From positions 330,013-394,012 of the forward strand of contig NZ_JADKNH010000004.1 of NCBI RefSeq assembly GCF_015352425.1: a DNA stretch of 64,000 nucleotides, written 5' to 3'. Within the stretch, counting starts at the first letter, position 1. Each line of letters opens with the position of its first letter. Of this stretch, positions 1 through 9,321 are shown one piece after another. The notes below the pieces were generated by a model, which was given only the letters and a program-made list of their open reading frames with translations, did not search any database and was not told where the DNA came from. The position numbers and the translations under genes were made by a program. The DNA is from Fusibacter ferrireducens. Its GTDB lineage: Bacteria; Bacillota; Clostridia; Peptostreptococcales; Acidaminobacteraceae.

Positions 1-1
1 G

Positions 2-1453
2 GGCGTAATTGTTGGCATTCTTTTCGGGGCTATACCAGGTTTGAGTTCTACCATGGCAATTGCGCTTTTTCTACCAGTTACATTTGGGCTTAGTACTTAT
101 GAATCCTTTGCACTTTTAGTTGCCTTATATATAGGCGGTGTATCAGGAGGCTTGGTATCTGCGATATTGATCAATATCCCAGGTTCGGCTATGTCTATTG
201 CAACAACGTATGATGGGCATCCAATGGCTAAAAATGGCCAAGCTCATAAAGCATTGGGCGTTGGAGTTGTATTTTCATTTTTAGGGACACTTTTTGGTTT
301 AGCAGTCATGATATTTGCAGCGCCTGCTCTTGCGCGTTTTGCAATTACATTGCAGCCTTATGAATACTTTGCGTTATCTTTTATGGCATTGTCTTTAATA
401 GCAAGTGTCAGTGGTCAAAATATTTTTAAGGGCCTAATGGCAGGTTTCATGGGAATTGCTTTTTCTACAATTGGTATGGCGCCTATTGATGGTGTTGTTC
501 GATTTACATTTGGCAATATACAATTGATGAATGGATTCACCTTATTACCTGCAGTAATCGGTATGTTTGCCGTTACAGAAATTCTTTTAACAGTGGTTAA
601 ACCAGTTTCTGCGGATAAAGTTGTACAACAGGAACGTGAACATATAAAAGGCTTTGGTTTTTCTTTCAAAGAATTGATAGGTCAAACAAAAAATTTAATT
701 TTAGCATCATCAATAGGAACAATTGTTGGATTTTTACCTGGTATGGGGGGATCGCTTGCAAATCAGGTGGCTTATGTTGCCGTACAAAAAACTTCAAAGT
801 ATCCTGAAAAATTTGGAACAGGTATTATTGATGGTGTCGTTGCTTCTGAATCTTCAAATAATGCATCCATTGGTGGGGCAATGATTCCACTCTTAGCGCT
901 AGGTATTCCAGGTGATGGACCAACAGCTATGTTGCTTGGTGCATTTATGATTCATGGATTGGTTGCAGGACCAATGTTATTTAAGACAAGTGGTGAGTTA
1001 GTATATCTGATTTTTGCTGCCTTAATTATATGTAGTTTTATTATGGTTGTTGTTGAATTTTATGGGATCAAAATTATTGTAAAAGCACTTAATATTCCCC
1101 GTGAAATATTATATCCAGTCGTTATTACAGTTTGTGCTGTTGGTGCATATGCGGCAAATAGCAATATGTTTGACTTATGGACTCTTTTAGTCTTTGGTAT
1201 ATTAGGCTTTATGATGTCAAAATTTAAATTACCGCGTGCTTGTTTTGTATTGGGTTTTGTATTAGGATCTTTAGTAGAGACAAATTTAAGACGTGCTATT
1301 CAATTGAGTAGAGGATCCATCATGCCGTTCTTTACTAGACCGCTTACTGTGGTGTTATTGGCTGTGACTTTTATCATAATTATTAGAACTGTTTGGGTTC
1401 AAATTATACTGCCAATGAAAAATAGTAAAAAAGCAAAGGGGGAATATGCATAA
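2..1453 (+). CDS. Tripartite tricarboxylate transporter permease, TctA family (5' partial)
   Basis: The reading frame is open from the first bases of the window, so the N-terminus lies upstream; the TTG/ATG codons near 41-53 are internal. The protein is a very hydrophobic multi-pass membrane protein of at least 483 residues. Glycine/proline-rich stretches (GILFGAIPGLSS at the start and VGFLPGMGGSLANQ near the middle) are the duplicated signatures of the TctA large membrane subunit, which works with a small TctB membrane protein and a TctC periplasmic binding protein to import organic acids with a sodium or proton gradient. No TctB or TctC is visible here; they probably lie upstream. The stop overlaps the next gene's ATG, so the two are coupled. 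The substrate is unknown; neighbours suggest a hydroxy- or keto-acid. Confidence 0.9.
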   Translation, partial: GVIVGILFGAIPGLSSTMAIALFLPVTFGLSTYESFALLVALYIGGVSGGLVSAILINIPGSAMSIATTYDGHPMAKNGQAHKALGVGVVFSFLGTLFGLAVMIFAAPALARFAITLQPYEYFALSFMALSLIASVSGQNIFKGLMAGFMGIAFSTIGMAPIDGVVRFTFGNIQLMNGFTLLPAVIGMFAVTEILLTVVKPVSADKVVQQEREHIKGFGFSFKELIGQTKNLILASSIGTIVGFLPGMGGSLANQVAYVAVQKTSKYPEKFGTGIIDGVVASESSNNASIGGAMIPLLALGIPGDGPTAMLLGAFMIHGLVAGPMLFKTSGELVYLIFAALIICSFIMVVVEFYGIKIIVKALNIPREILYPVVITVCAVGAYAANSNMFDLWTLLVFGILGFMMSKFKLPRACFVLGFVLGSLVETNLRRAIQLSRGSIMPFFTRPLTVVLLAVTFIIIIRTVWVQIILPMKNSKKAKGEYA

Positions 1454-2295
1454 TGGAAAAAAAAGACGTAAACAAAGTTAAAGATATTTCTGCGCGTGCC
1501 CTTAGAATGATGAATAATCCATGGACGATACAGCATGAGCCATTTGAAGTTATCGATGATGTTTACTTTGTAGGCACATCTTGGGTTTCCTCTTTTTTAA
1601 TAGATACGGATGAGGGTCTTATTTTAATTGATTGTGCAATGCAAGAGACCTTATATTTATTAATAGACTCAATCCATAGACTTGGATTTGATCCGAGAAA
1701 TATCAGTAAATTGCTATTGACGCATGGGCACTTTGATCATTGTGGTGCAGTACGTGCGATTCAAGAAATGAGCGGGTGTGAAGTTTGGATAGGTAAAGAT
1801 GATGCTTACTTTTTTACTGAAAGAAGAGATTTGATCGTATTTGAAGATCATGTCCCTGAATTCAGAATTGACCATTATTATGATTATTCTAAACCGATTA
1901 AAATGGGCGAAATAAGCATTATGCCTGTTCATTGTCCAGGGCATACTGAGGGAACAACGAGTTTATTTTTTGATATTGAGAAGGATGATAGCGTGTTAAC
2001 TTGCGGGATACATGGTGGTCTTGGCTCTTATGTGATGAGAAAAGAAAATTTATTGAAGAGTAACATGCCACTTTCGCTCCAAACGACTTATTTAGAAAGT
2101 ATCGATGCAATTGTCGATAAAAAGGTAGATGTGGTTTTACCTTCGCATGTTGGTCACCTTGTGGATCATGATTTTTTAGGCATTGCCAAAAGTGGTGACA
2201 AACGTAAATTTATTGATTCTAGTGTATGGTTAAGAATGCTATTGTCTAAAAAACAAGAAATGCTAGACATCATTGAAAAAGAGAGAGAAGCATAG
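1453..2295 (+). CDS. Metallo-beta-lactamase-fold hydrolase
   Basis: This 280-residue protein carries the metal-binding motif THGHFDHCG (HxHxDH, about residues 91-99) and a second metal histidine in PVHCPGHTEGT. These are the hallmarks of the metallo-beta-lactamase superfamily, whose members hydrolyse thioesters, lactones, phosphodiesters and other bonds with one or two zinc or iron ions. There is no signal peptide, so it is probably cytoplasmic. Its ATG overlaps the TctA stop by one base (TAATG), so it is co-translated with the transporter and probably acts on the imported compound or a derivative such as a lactone or CoA thioester. The exact substrate cannot be read from the sequence. Confidence 0.85.
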   Translation: MEKKDVNKVKDISARALRMMNNPWTIQHEPFEVIDDVYFVGTSWVSSFLIDTDEGLILIDCAMQETLYLLIDSIHRLGFDPRNISKLLLTHGHFDHCGAVRAIQEMSGCEVWIGKDDAYFFTERRDLIVFEDHVPEFRIDHYYDYSKPIKMGEISIMPVHCPGHTEGTTSLFFDIEKDDSVLTCGIHGGLGSYVMRKENLLKSNMPLSLQTTYLESIDAIVDKKVDVVLPSHVGHLVDHDFLGIAKSGDKRKFIDSSVWLRMLLSKKQEMLDIIEKEREA

Positions 2296-2333
2296 ATTTC
2301 GCTCAGAGATATCAGAAAGATTGAAAAGAGATT

Positions 2334-2363
2334 AACGACTATATGTGCTTATAGTCGTTTTTT
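2334..2363 (+). terminator. Rho-independent terminator after the MBL hydrolase gene
   Basis: AACGACTATA (2334-2343) pairs perfectly with TATAGTCGTT (2350-2359) across a 6-nt loop and runs into a T tract. It separates the TctA-MBL transcript from the downstream activator gene. Confidence 0.8.
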
Positions 2364-2448
2364 GTTGGATAAATATATGATATCATCTGATTATAAGATG
2401 TGAAATTGAGTTTGAAGTAGTCGATTTTTAAGATGGGGGATGTTTTAA

Positions 2449-4476
2449 ATGGATAATGAAATTATTATTATTTCTACAACTGCTGCGGTGACACGGAAAG
2501 TTAAAGAAGTTATAGAATCCAGGGAAATGGATTTCCCTATCATTGAAGCTACAATGGAAAATGCTTTAGAAATATCCAATAGGGAAATTTCAAGAGGTAC
2601 TAAAGTCATTATATGTAGAGGTGGTACAGCTACATATTTAAGAGAGAGAGTTGATGTCCCTGTTATAGATATCCGGCATGGGTTTATTGATATTTACTAT
2701 TCTGTAAAACAAGCAAAACAGATATCAGAACATATTGGCGTTGTTGGATATAGTAACTTATGTGATGCAGCCTCAGATTATGTTGACATAATGGGAGATG
2801 ATATACCAATATCGATTGTCGATACAGATGATGAAATCGAAAAGAGGCTTATAGAGCAAAAAGAAAAAGGCATCGAAGTTTTTATTGGTGGATTTCAACT
2901 CTTTGAAGCAGCAAAAAGAAATGGTGTGACTCATATTATGGGAGAGGCTGATCCAGTAGCAATCAATAAATCCATTGATGAAGCGCTTCATTATTTAAAA
3001 ATTGAACATGAGCGAAGAGAAAAATTTGAAACGATTAATGCCATACTAAATTGTACTTCAGATGGTATTATTGCAATAGAAAATAGTGGGAAAATACTGC
3101 ATATTAATGAGATTGCCAAAAAAATATTTGCCTATAATAATGCAAAACATATTAATGAGATAATCCCTAATTCTAAACTTTTAGATTCAGCGATGCATGG
3201 CGTAGAACATTTTAATGATTTTATAAAATTCGGCAGTGATGCAATTGTTGTCAGCAGTGTGCCCATTAAAATTGAAGATAAAACGATTGGCGCTGTAGCA
3301 ACCATTCAAGAAGAAATTAAAATCCAGTCGATTGACCGGGAAATTCGGAAAAAGCAACTTGGAGATGGATATGTTGCTAAAAAAACATTTAAAGATATTG
3401 TCGGATCATCACAAGAGATAAATCAAGCAATACGCCAAGCTTCTAGGTATGCTAAATCAGAAAGCACTGTTTTGATTTATGGTGAGACTGGAACGGGAAA
3501 AGAAATATTTGCCCAAAGTATACACAACTATTCAAGAAGAAGCAATCAACCCTTTGTTGCAATAAATTGTGCGGCATTACCGGAAGCTGTACTAGAGAGT
3601 GAATTATTTGGTTATGTAAAAGGGGCGTTTACAGGTGCTAGCAAAGAAGGCAAGGTCGGTATTTTTGAACTCGCTCATAATGGCACAGTTTTTTTAGACG
3701 AAATAGGAGAAATTTCGACAAATGTTCAAGTTAAGCTTTTAAGAGTTATTCAAGAAAAAGAAGTATCAAGAATTGGAGATGACAAAGTTACTCCCATTGA
3801 TGTTAGAATATTGGCAGCAACGAATAAAAATCTCATTGAGGAGATTCATAAAAAAAGATTTCGTGAAGATCTCTATTTTAGATTGTGCGTCTTAGAATTG
3901 GAACTGCCTCCGTTAAGAGATCGAAAAGAAGATATTAAAGAACTGATGATGCATTTTATTGATAAAAAAACAATAAAGAGAATCAAGTTTCCAAAGAAAA
4001 CGATAGAACTGTTTGAGTCATATGATTGGCCTGGCAATATACGGCAACTGTCTAATGTGATTGAGCGTTTGATCGTTATTAGCGAGGATGGTGTTATTTC
4101 TGAAAAATCAGCTGCAGATGCTCTGAAAGACATTAAACTTAGAAAACCTGAAGAAGACAAGTTTGACGCACCAGTAACAGATATGGAGTTAAAACTTATT
4201 CGGCTTATAGAGAATATGCTGAATAGGGACAGCGTCGATAAATGCAGCCATAGAGAAAATTATAATGGTAAAGTAGAGGATGAAACTGAGGAACCAAAAA
4301 TATTTTCTGATTTTGAAGAGGGCCTTGATATGGATAAGTATTTAGAAAAAGGTGAGGCTGAAATTATAAAAGCTGCAATAGAAAAATGCAGTGGCAATCG
4401 TGAGCGGGTAGCAGCGTATTTAGGCATTAGCAAGGCGACTTTATGGAGAAAAATGAAAAAGTTTGATCTTCTGTAG
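2449..4476 (+). CDS. Sigma-54-dependent activator with PrpR-type N-terminal sensor
   Basis: The 675-residue protein has the layout of a bacterial enhancer-binding protein. Residues about 1-175 resemble the PrpR N-terminal ligand domain (RGGTATYLRE, FIGGFQ). About 190-290 look like a PAS domain. The AAA+ core from about 325 to 555 contains the Walker A GETGTGKE (345-352) and the sigma-54-contacting GAFTGA loop (392-397). The C-terminus has a Fis-type helix-turn-helix (GNRERVAAYLGISKATLWRK). An ATG preceded by GGGGGATG fixes the start. It lies immediately upstream of a consensus sigma-54 promoter serving the dehydrogenase operon, so it is the natural local activator. PrpR itself senses 2-methylcitrate; whether this one does is unknown. 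Confidence 0.92.
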   Translation: MDNEIIIISTTAAVTRKVKEVIESREMDFPIIEATMENALEISNREISRGTKVIICRGGTATYLRERVDVPVIDIRHGFIDIYYSVKQAKQISEHIGVVGYSNLCDAASDYVDIMGDDIPISIVDTDDEIEKRLIEQKEKGIEVFIGGFQLFEAAKRNGVTHIMGEADPVAINKSIDEALHYLKIEHERREKFETINAILNCTSDGIIAIENSGKILHINEIAKKIFAYNNAKHINEIIPNSKLLDSAMHGVEHFNDFIKFGSDAIVVSSVPIKIEDKTIGAVATIQEEIKIQSIDREIRKKQLGDGYVAKKTFKDIVGSSQEINQAIRQASRYAKSESTVLIYGETGTGKEIFAQSIHNYSRRSNQPFVAINCAALPEAVLESELFGYVKGAFTGASKEGKVGIFELAHNGTVFLDEIGEISTNVQVKLLRVIQEKEVSRIGDDKVTPIDVRILAATNKNLIEEIHKKRFREDLYFRLCVLELELPPLRDRKEDIKELMMHFIDKKTIKRIKFPKKTIELFESYDWPGNIRQLSNVIERLIVISEDGVISEKSAADALKDIKLRKPEEDKFDAPVTDMELKLIRLIENMLNRDSVDKCSHRENYNGKVEDETEEPKIFSDFEEGLDMDKYLEKGEAEIIKAAIEKCSGNRERVAAYLGISKATLWRKMKKFDLL

Positions 4477-4502
4477 TTAAACAATGCTTTAATAGAATAG
4501 AG

Positions 4503-4516
4503 TTTCAATATTGAAA
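4503..4516. promoter_or_regulatory. Candidate upstream activating site for the sigma-54 activator
   Basis: TTTCAATATTGAAA is a perfect 14-bp palindrome located about 120 bp upstream of the -24 element of the sigma-54 promoter, directly after the activator gene. That is the usual spacing for enhancer-binding protein sites. That the upstream activator binds it is inference. Confidence 0.45.
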
Positions 4517-4628
4517 TAATTTTACGGAAATGAAATGTCAAAAATCTCAAATTCGAAATATGTTGTTGAAATATTCACGAAAAAGAAAAAAAAAACCTAG
4601 AAATAGTGTAAAAAACCTATTTTTTAAA

Positions 4629-4645
4629 TTGGCACGCTAATTGCA
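4629..4645 (+). promoter_or_regulatory. Sigma-54 promoter (-24/-12)
   Basis: TTGGCACGCTAATTGCA matches the sigma-54 consensus TGGCAC-N5-TTGCA, with GG at 4631-4632 and GC at 4643-4644, exactly 12 bp apart. The predicted start of transcription is near 4656, about 30 nt before the TTG start of the dehydrogenase gene. Confidence 0.9.
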
Positions 4646-4685
4646 ACATATAAAAGACAATGATATGTTGAAAGGAGTGAACAAT

Positions 4686-5651
4686 TTGAAAATCGCTTTA
4701 GTTGGTATATTTCCAAGTGGTACTTATGAAATGTTTGATGAAATGATACCAAAAGATTTATTTGAAATTGAGATCATTGATACTCAAGAAAAATACGAAG
4801 CATTGACGGATGCTGAAATTATGGTTTTAAGATTGTTTAAAATCACAAAAGAAGATATTGAAAGAAATCCGAATTTGAAATTTATTCAAAAATGGGGTGC
4901 TGGCTACGATACTGTTGATATAGAAGCAGCAGGTAAACAAGGCGTTTATGTAGCAAACTCGCCAGGTGCAAATGCTTATGCAGTATCTGAGATTGCAATT
5001 TTACAAATGTTAGCGGTTTATAGAAATCTTATCATTCAGGATGAAGCAATGAGAAAAGGGATTTGGACAAAAATAAACTATCTAGACCGTTCTTTTTGTA
5101 TTCTGAATAAGGTTGTAGGTTTAGTTGGATGTGGCCATATTGGAAAAGAAGTTGCTAGAAGAGTACAGGCATTTGGTGCTTCAGTCCAGTATTACGATAT
5201 GTTTCGTATGAGTGAAGAGGAAGAAAAAAGTCTTGGCATGCGTTATGTTGAAATGGATGAACTCTTTAAGACATCAGACATTATAAGTCTTCACCTTCCG
5301 CTTAATGCAGGAACGAAGCATATTGTAAATCGTGAAAAATTAGCGCTTATGAAACCAACCTCTATTATTGTCAATACATCAAGAGGCGGCATCATTAAAG
5401 AAGATGATTTGATTGAAGCACTTGAGAATGAAGTAATTCTAGGTGCTGGATTGGATTGTGTTGAAAATGAACCCATTCAACCAGATAACCCAATTTTAAA
5501 GGCTCCAAATGTTACCTTATCGCCACATATTGGGGGTACATCTGCGGATCTGTTGGTACACATGGTCCCTTTAATGGTAGAGAATATAATTGCTTTTGGT
5601 AGTGGAGATAAATTTAAATATGTTGTAAATAAACAATTTATTAAAGAATAG
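4686..5651 (+). CDS. D-isomer specific 2-hydroxyacid dehydrogenase
   Basis: The protein has about 321 residues and the two-domain fold of NAD-dependent D-2-hydroxyacid dehydrogenases. The nucleotide-binding motif GCGHIG is at about 148-153. The catalytic Arg lies in NTSRGG, the Glu in the segment after DCVENEP, and the His in SPHIGGTS. It would interconvert a D-2-hydroxyacid and a 2-ketoacid, or reduce hydroxypyruvate/glyoxylate-like substrates. The frame is open further upstream, but the sigma-54 promoter overlaps that region. TTG at 4686 sits 8 nt after AAGGAG and gives the normal N-terminus MKIALVG. It is the first gene of the sigma-54 operon. Confidence 0.9.
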   Translation: MKIALVGIFPSGTYEMFDEMIPKDLFEIEIIDTQEKYEALTDAEIMVLRLFKITKEDIERNPNLKFIQKWGAGYDTVDIEAAGKQGVYVANSPGANAYAVSEIAILQMLAVYRNLIIQDEAMRKGIWTKINYLDRSFCILNKVVGLVGCGHIGKEVARRVQAFGASVQYYDMFRMSEEEEKSLGMRYVEMDELFKTSDIISLHLPLNAGTKHIVNREKLALMKPTSIIVNTSRGGIIKEDDLIEALENEVILGAGLDCVENEPIQPDNPILKAPNVTLSPHIGGTSADLLVHMVPLMVENIIAFGSGDKFKYVVNKQFIKE

Positions 5652-5663
5652 TGGAGGCAGGAA

Positions 5664-6356
5664 ATGAGTGTAGGCAATAGAGTGTTTTTAAAAAGAGATT
5701 TACCTTCAAAGGAACTTGTTGAGGCATTTAAAGAAATACCAGCTGCAAATATTGAAGATTGCATGAACAGAATTTTCGGATTAAATCCAGAAATCAAATT
5801 AATGTCAACTCCTAAGCAAAATATGGTGGGGGTAGCATTGACGGTTAAAACACGTGCAGGTGATAATTTGATGATTCATCAAGCATTGGAAATGGCGGGT
5901 GAAGGTGATATTATTATCGTTTCAAATGAAGGCGATAGAAGTAGAGCTTTGATCGGTGAAGTCATGGCACAGTATGCACAATGTACACGAAAAGTTGCTG
6001 GACTTGTGTTTGATGGCGCTATTAGAGATATAGATGAGATTTCAAAAATGCCACTATCGATTTATGCTTCTGGGTATACGCCAAGTGGTCCATTCAAAGA
6101 AGGCCCAGGCGAAGTAAATGTACCAATTGCGATTGGTGGCGTAATAGTAATGCCGGGTGATATTCTTGTAGGTGATAGCGATGGTGTTATTGTTATTCCT
6201 AAAGCAGATGCGGAGACTGTATTAGCAGAAGCAAAAATTGTCTGTAAAAAAGATGCGGAAAAAGTGCAAGCTGCTATCCATGGGACAGCCAATAAAAATT
6301 GGGTGAATGAAAAGTTAGTGAAAAAAGAATGTGAGTTTATTGACAAAACTTATTAA
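5664..6356 (+). CDS. RraA-like / demethylmenaquinone methyltransferase-fold protein, possible HMG aldolase
   Basis: This 230-residue protein belongs to the RraA fold family, seen in the GDRSRALIGEVMA and GLVFDGAIRD segments and in the glycine-rich VGDSDGVIVIP stretch. Members include 4-hydroxy-4-methyl-2-oxoglutarate/oxaloacetate aldolases, where Arg and Asp of the GxxxRD element act with a divalent metal, and RraA, which inhibits RNase E. In a catabolic operon with a hydroxyacid dehydrogenase and a transporter, an aldolase or decarboxylase role is more likely than RNase control. It starts 12 nt after the dehydrogenase stop with a GGAGG ribosome site, so the genes are cotranscribed. Confidence 0.82.
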   Translation: MSVGNRVFLKRDLPSKELVEAFKEIPAANIEDCMNRIFGLNPEIKLMSTPKQNMVGVALTVKTRAGDNLMIHQALEMAGEGDIIIVSNEGDRSRALIGEVMAQYAQCTRKVAGLVFDGAIRDIDEISKMPLSIYASGYTPSGPFKEGPGEVNVPIAIGGVIVMPGDILVGDSDGVIVIPKADAETVLAEAKIVCKKDAEKVQAAIHGTANKNWVNEKLVKKECEFIDKTY

Positions 6357-6426
6357 AAGCACTGAAGAAATTTATATCTAAAATCTTGAGAATTCGAGTG
6401 ATATCGACTAGAAAAGAGATGAGAAA

Positions 6427-7560
6427 ATGGTGGATTTAATAATAAAAAATGGGAGAGTCATAGATCCGTTGAATGGCGTTGATAAAATATGTGATGTGCT
6501 TGTGCAAGATGGTAAGATCAAAAGTATTAGTAATTTTAAAGATGTAGAATGCCAAAAAGAAATTGATGCGACTGACTGTATTGTAACACCTGGTCTTATT
6601 GATTTTCATGCACATGTTTATCCATTGGCTGAGATTGGTATCCCGACGGAGGTTACATGTTTTTCTTCTGGGATTACCACAATTGTAGATGCAGGTAGCA
6701 CTGGCTGTGCGAATTATGAATCCTATCGTGGATTCATAAATACTAGCAAAGTGAGGATAAAATGTTTTCTTAACATGTCATCAAGTGGGCTGACTTCTAG
6801 TAGCTCCCATGAAAATATTGATCCTCAATTTTTCAATTCAAAAAAGATTAAATGGCTGTTTGATAAATACCCTAATGAGTTATTAGGATTAAAAATACGT
6901 TTTTCAAAAGAAATTGTTGATGATTTAGGCATTGATCCCTTAATAAAAACAATTGAACTTGCGAATGAAATAGATGTTCCGATAGTCGTTCATAGTACAA
7001 ACGCCCCAATTTCTATAGATAGATTGGTATCCTATTTGAGACCTGGTGATGTTTTAACACACGCATACCATGGTATTGGAAACTCAATTTTAGATGAAAA
7101 TGGCAAAGTTTCATCTGGGGTTAAAGATGCCAGAGCTAGAGGTGTAATCTTTGATGTTGCAAATGCAAGGTTTCACTTTGCTTTTAAGACAGCGAGAGCG
7201 GCGTTAAGCGAAGGCTTCTTGCCAGATGTGATAAGTACAGACTTGACCACTAAGAGTTTGTATAAAAAGCCTCAAATTTTTAATATGATGTTTTTATTAT
7301 CTAAATATTTGAATATGGGATTGGATTTATATGAAATTATCTCGCGTTGTACAAGTATCCCTGCTGATTTAATGGGTATGAAAGGTGTAATTGGCTGCCT
7401 GAGTGAAGGTGCATGTGCCGACATAACCATTATCAAATGTCTTGAAAGAGAAGTCCATTTTGAAGATTGGGATGGTGATAATCTAACTGGAAACAGATTA
7501 TTGAAGACAATGCTTACGGTAAAAGATGGTCAAATTGTATTCCAGGATATTGAACTTTAG
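6427..7560 (+). CDS. Amidohydrolase/deacetylase family metallohydrolase
   Basis: The 377-residue protein starts with the short beta sandwich of cyclic amidohydrolases (LIIKNGRVIDPLNGVDKIC). Next comes the metal motif DFHAHVYP (HxH, about residues 60-62), then later metal ligands in VVHSTN and THAYHG and an Asp near VISTDLT. This is the dihydroorotase/N-acyl-D-amino-acid deacetylase-like branch. Most bacteria keep such genes beside transporters and small-acid enzymes. It follows the RraA gene by 70 nt on the same strand, so it is probably the third gene of the sigma-54 operon. The substrate is not identifiable; it may release an acid or amino acid used by its neighbours. Confidence 0.85.
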   Translation: MVDLIIKNGRVIDPLNGVDKICDVLVQDGKIKSISNFKDVECQKEIDATDCIVTPGLIDFHAHVYPLAEIGIPTEVTCFSSGITTIVDAGSTGCANYESYRGFINTSKVRIKCFLNMSSSGLTSSSSHENIDPQFFNSKKIKWLFDKYPNELLGLKIRFSKEIVDDLGIDPLIKTIELANEIDVPIVVHSTNAPISIDRLVSYLRPGDVLTHAYHGIGNSILDENGKVSSGVKDARARGVIFDVANARFHFAFKTARAALSEGFLPDVISTDLTTKSLYKKPQIFNMMFLLSKYLNMGLDLYEIISRCTSIPADLMGMKGVIGCLSEGACADITIIKCLEREVHFEDWDGDNLTGNRLLKTMLTVKDGQIVFQDIEL

Positions 7561-7584
7561 TAATCCCCCCTCATTTTTATATAG

Positions 7585-7627
7585 AAGCGTCTATGACATT
7601 TGAAATTTAATGTTTTAGGCGTTTTTA
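7585..7627 (+). terminator. Terminator ending the sigma-54 operon
   Basis: A 16-bp imperfect stem, 7585-7600 with 7609-7624, includes several G-U pairs and one mismatch, with a T-rich 3' side. It lies 25 nt after the amidohydrolase stop. Confidence 0.6.
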
Positions 7628-7705
7628 TATTCAAAATGTATAAATATGCAATTTTGATCTTTTGAAGTTACAATCATATGTTATAATTAAAGGCATTAAA
7701 ATTAG

Positions 7706-9181
7706 ATGGGAATATTAATATTTATGAATAGTGGTATTTTATTCACTTTTATATTCTATTTTATCTGTATGTTTGGCATTGGGTTGTACTATTATAAAAA
7801 ATCCAAAAATTTATCAGACTACATTTTAGGTGGGCGTAGTTTAAACGGCTGGGTAACTGCTTTAAGTGCTCAAGCATCAGATATGAGTGGATGGCTTTTA
7901 TTGGGATTGCCTGGGGCAGCTTATTTAAGTGGACTTGAAGCGGGTTGGATCGCCATTGGGTTGTTAATAGGGACTTTTATTAACTGGAAATTTATCGCAA
8001 AGAAGCTCAGAATTTATACAGAGTATGCAGGAGACTCCATTACAATACCTGATTATTTGGAAAATCGTTTCAAAGATCATTCTAAAATACTACGTGTGTT
8101 ATCGGCTACTTTTATTTTATTTTTCTTTTTAATCTATACGTCTTCAGGATTTGTTGCTGGGGCCACTCTTTTTGAAAATGTATTTCATTTGGACTACCAA
8201 GTGGCACTACTTGTTGGAGCAGTCATCGTGATTTCTTATACATTTTTGGGTGGTTATTTAGCGGTTTGCTGGACGGACTTTTTCCAAGGTACATTGATGT
8301 TTTGTGCAATTATTATAGTGCCTGTTGCAGGGATTATTCAGTTAGGTGGCTTACAAGGTGCCATACAAGCTATTCAAAATGTTGATCCAAATTTACTAAA
8401 CTTATTTATGAATGCTAAGGGTGAAAATATAACTTTTATGGCAACTGTATCGAGTTTGGCATGGGGGTTAGGATACTTTGGACAACCTCATATTTTAGTT
8501 CGATTTATGGGGATTAGAAGTGCAGATGAAATCAAGAAAGCTAGACTAATCGCAATGGTTTGGGTAACTTTATCCTTGATTGCCGCTATATTTGTGGGGA
8601 TCATTGGTCGAGCTTTATTGCCTGCACTTGAAGATGCAGAAACTGTCTTTATGACTTTAGTGGGTTTGGTTTTTCATCCTGCAATTGCTGGCATCTTATT
8701 AGCAGCTATTTTGGCCGCAGTTATGAGTACTGCGGATTCACAACTTTTAGTAACGGCATCTGCGATTTCAGAAGATTTTTATAAAGTGATCTTTAGAAAA
8801 AATGCAAGCAACAAAGAATTGGTATTCGTCAGCCGTTTGACGGTTATGATCACGGCAATCATTGCATATTTAATCGCCAGAAATCCAAATAATTCAGTTA
8901 TGGATTTAGTATCATATGCTTGGGCTGGATTTGGAGCCACCTTTGGACCCATTATTATACTGTCACTTTATTGGAAGCAGATGAATAAATGGGGTGCACT
9001 TGCAGGTCTACTATGTGGTGGCGTGACAACTATTGTGTTTAAGGCGTTAGATACAGGCTTATATGAAATCGTACCGGGATTCATCGTGGCACTGATCGTG
9101 TCAATTATTGCAAGCATAATCACTGGTGGAGCAGATAGAGCAGTGCAAGAGCATTTTGACAAGGCACAAGAGCAATACTGA
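7706..9181 (+). CDS. putP: Sodium:solute symporter, proline permease-like (PutP family)
   Basis: The protein has 491 residues (485 from the internal ATG at 7724) and about 13 membrane segments. The SSS-family stretch GGRSLNGWVTALSAQASDMSGWLLLGLPG near residues 43-70 is typical of PutP. So are the later YTFLGGYLAVCWTDFFQG and AAVMSTADSQLLV (sodium-site region) segments. It would import proline, or a related compound, with sodium. A TATAAT box at 7682-7687 puts the transcript start only about 14 nt before ATG 7706 but about 32 nt before ATG 7724, so 7724 may be the true start. A terminator follows. The proline specificity is inferred from family resemblance. Confidence 0.88.
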   Translation: MGILIFMNSGILFTFIFYFICMFGIGLYYYKKSKNLSDYILGGRSLNGWVTALSAQASDMSGWLLLGLPGAAYLSGLEAGWIAIGLLIGTFINWKFIAKKLRIYTEYAGDSITIPDYLENRFKDHSKILRVLSATFILFFFLIYTSSGFVAGATLFENVFHLDYQVALLVGAVIVISYTFLGGYLAVCWTDFFQGTLMFCAIIIVPVAGIIQLGGLQGAIQAIQNVDPNLLNLFMNAKGENITFMATVSSLAWGLGYFGQPHILVRFMGIRSADEIKKARLIAMVWVTLSLIAAIFVGIIGRALLPALEDAETVFMTLVGLVFHPAIAGILLAAILAAVMSTADSQLLVTASAISEDFYKVIFRKNASNKELVFVSRLTVMITAIIAYLIARNPNNSVMDLVSYAWAGFGATFGPIIILSLYWKQMNKWGALAGLLCGGVTTIVFKALDTGLYEIVPGFIVALIVSIIASIITGGADRAVQEHFDKAQEQY

Positions 9182-9194
9182 CTTAGAGAAAGAA

Positions 9195-9239
9195 GAGGGG
9201 GTCAAAATCTGAAATTCAATTGGATTTTGGCTCTTTTTT
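9195..9239 (+). terminator. Terminator after the symporter gene
   Basis: GAG...GTCAAAATC (9195-9209) pairs with GATTTTGGCTC (9223-9233) and is followed by TTTTTT. Confidence 0.75.
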
Positions 9240-9321
9240 AAAATAGCGAAATGTGAGATAAAAAATTTTCTCCGTGGCCGCTATACTTAATATACCTAAG
9301 GAGTAAACCAAATGGCAAAAT

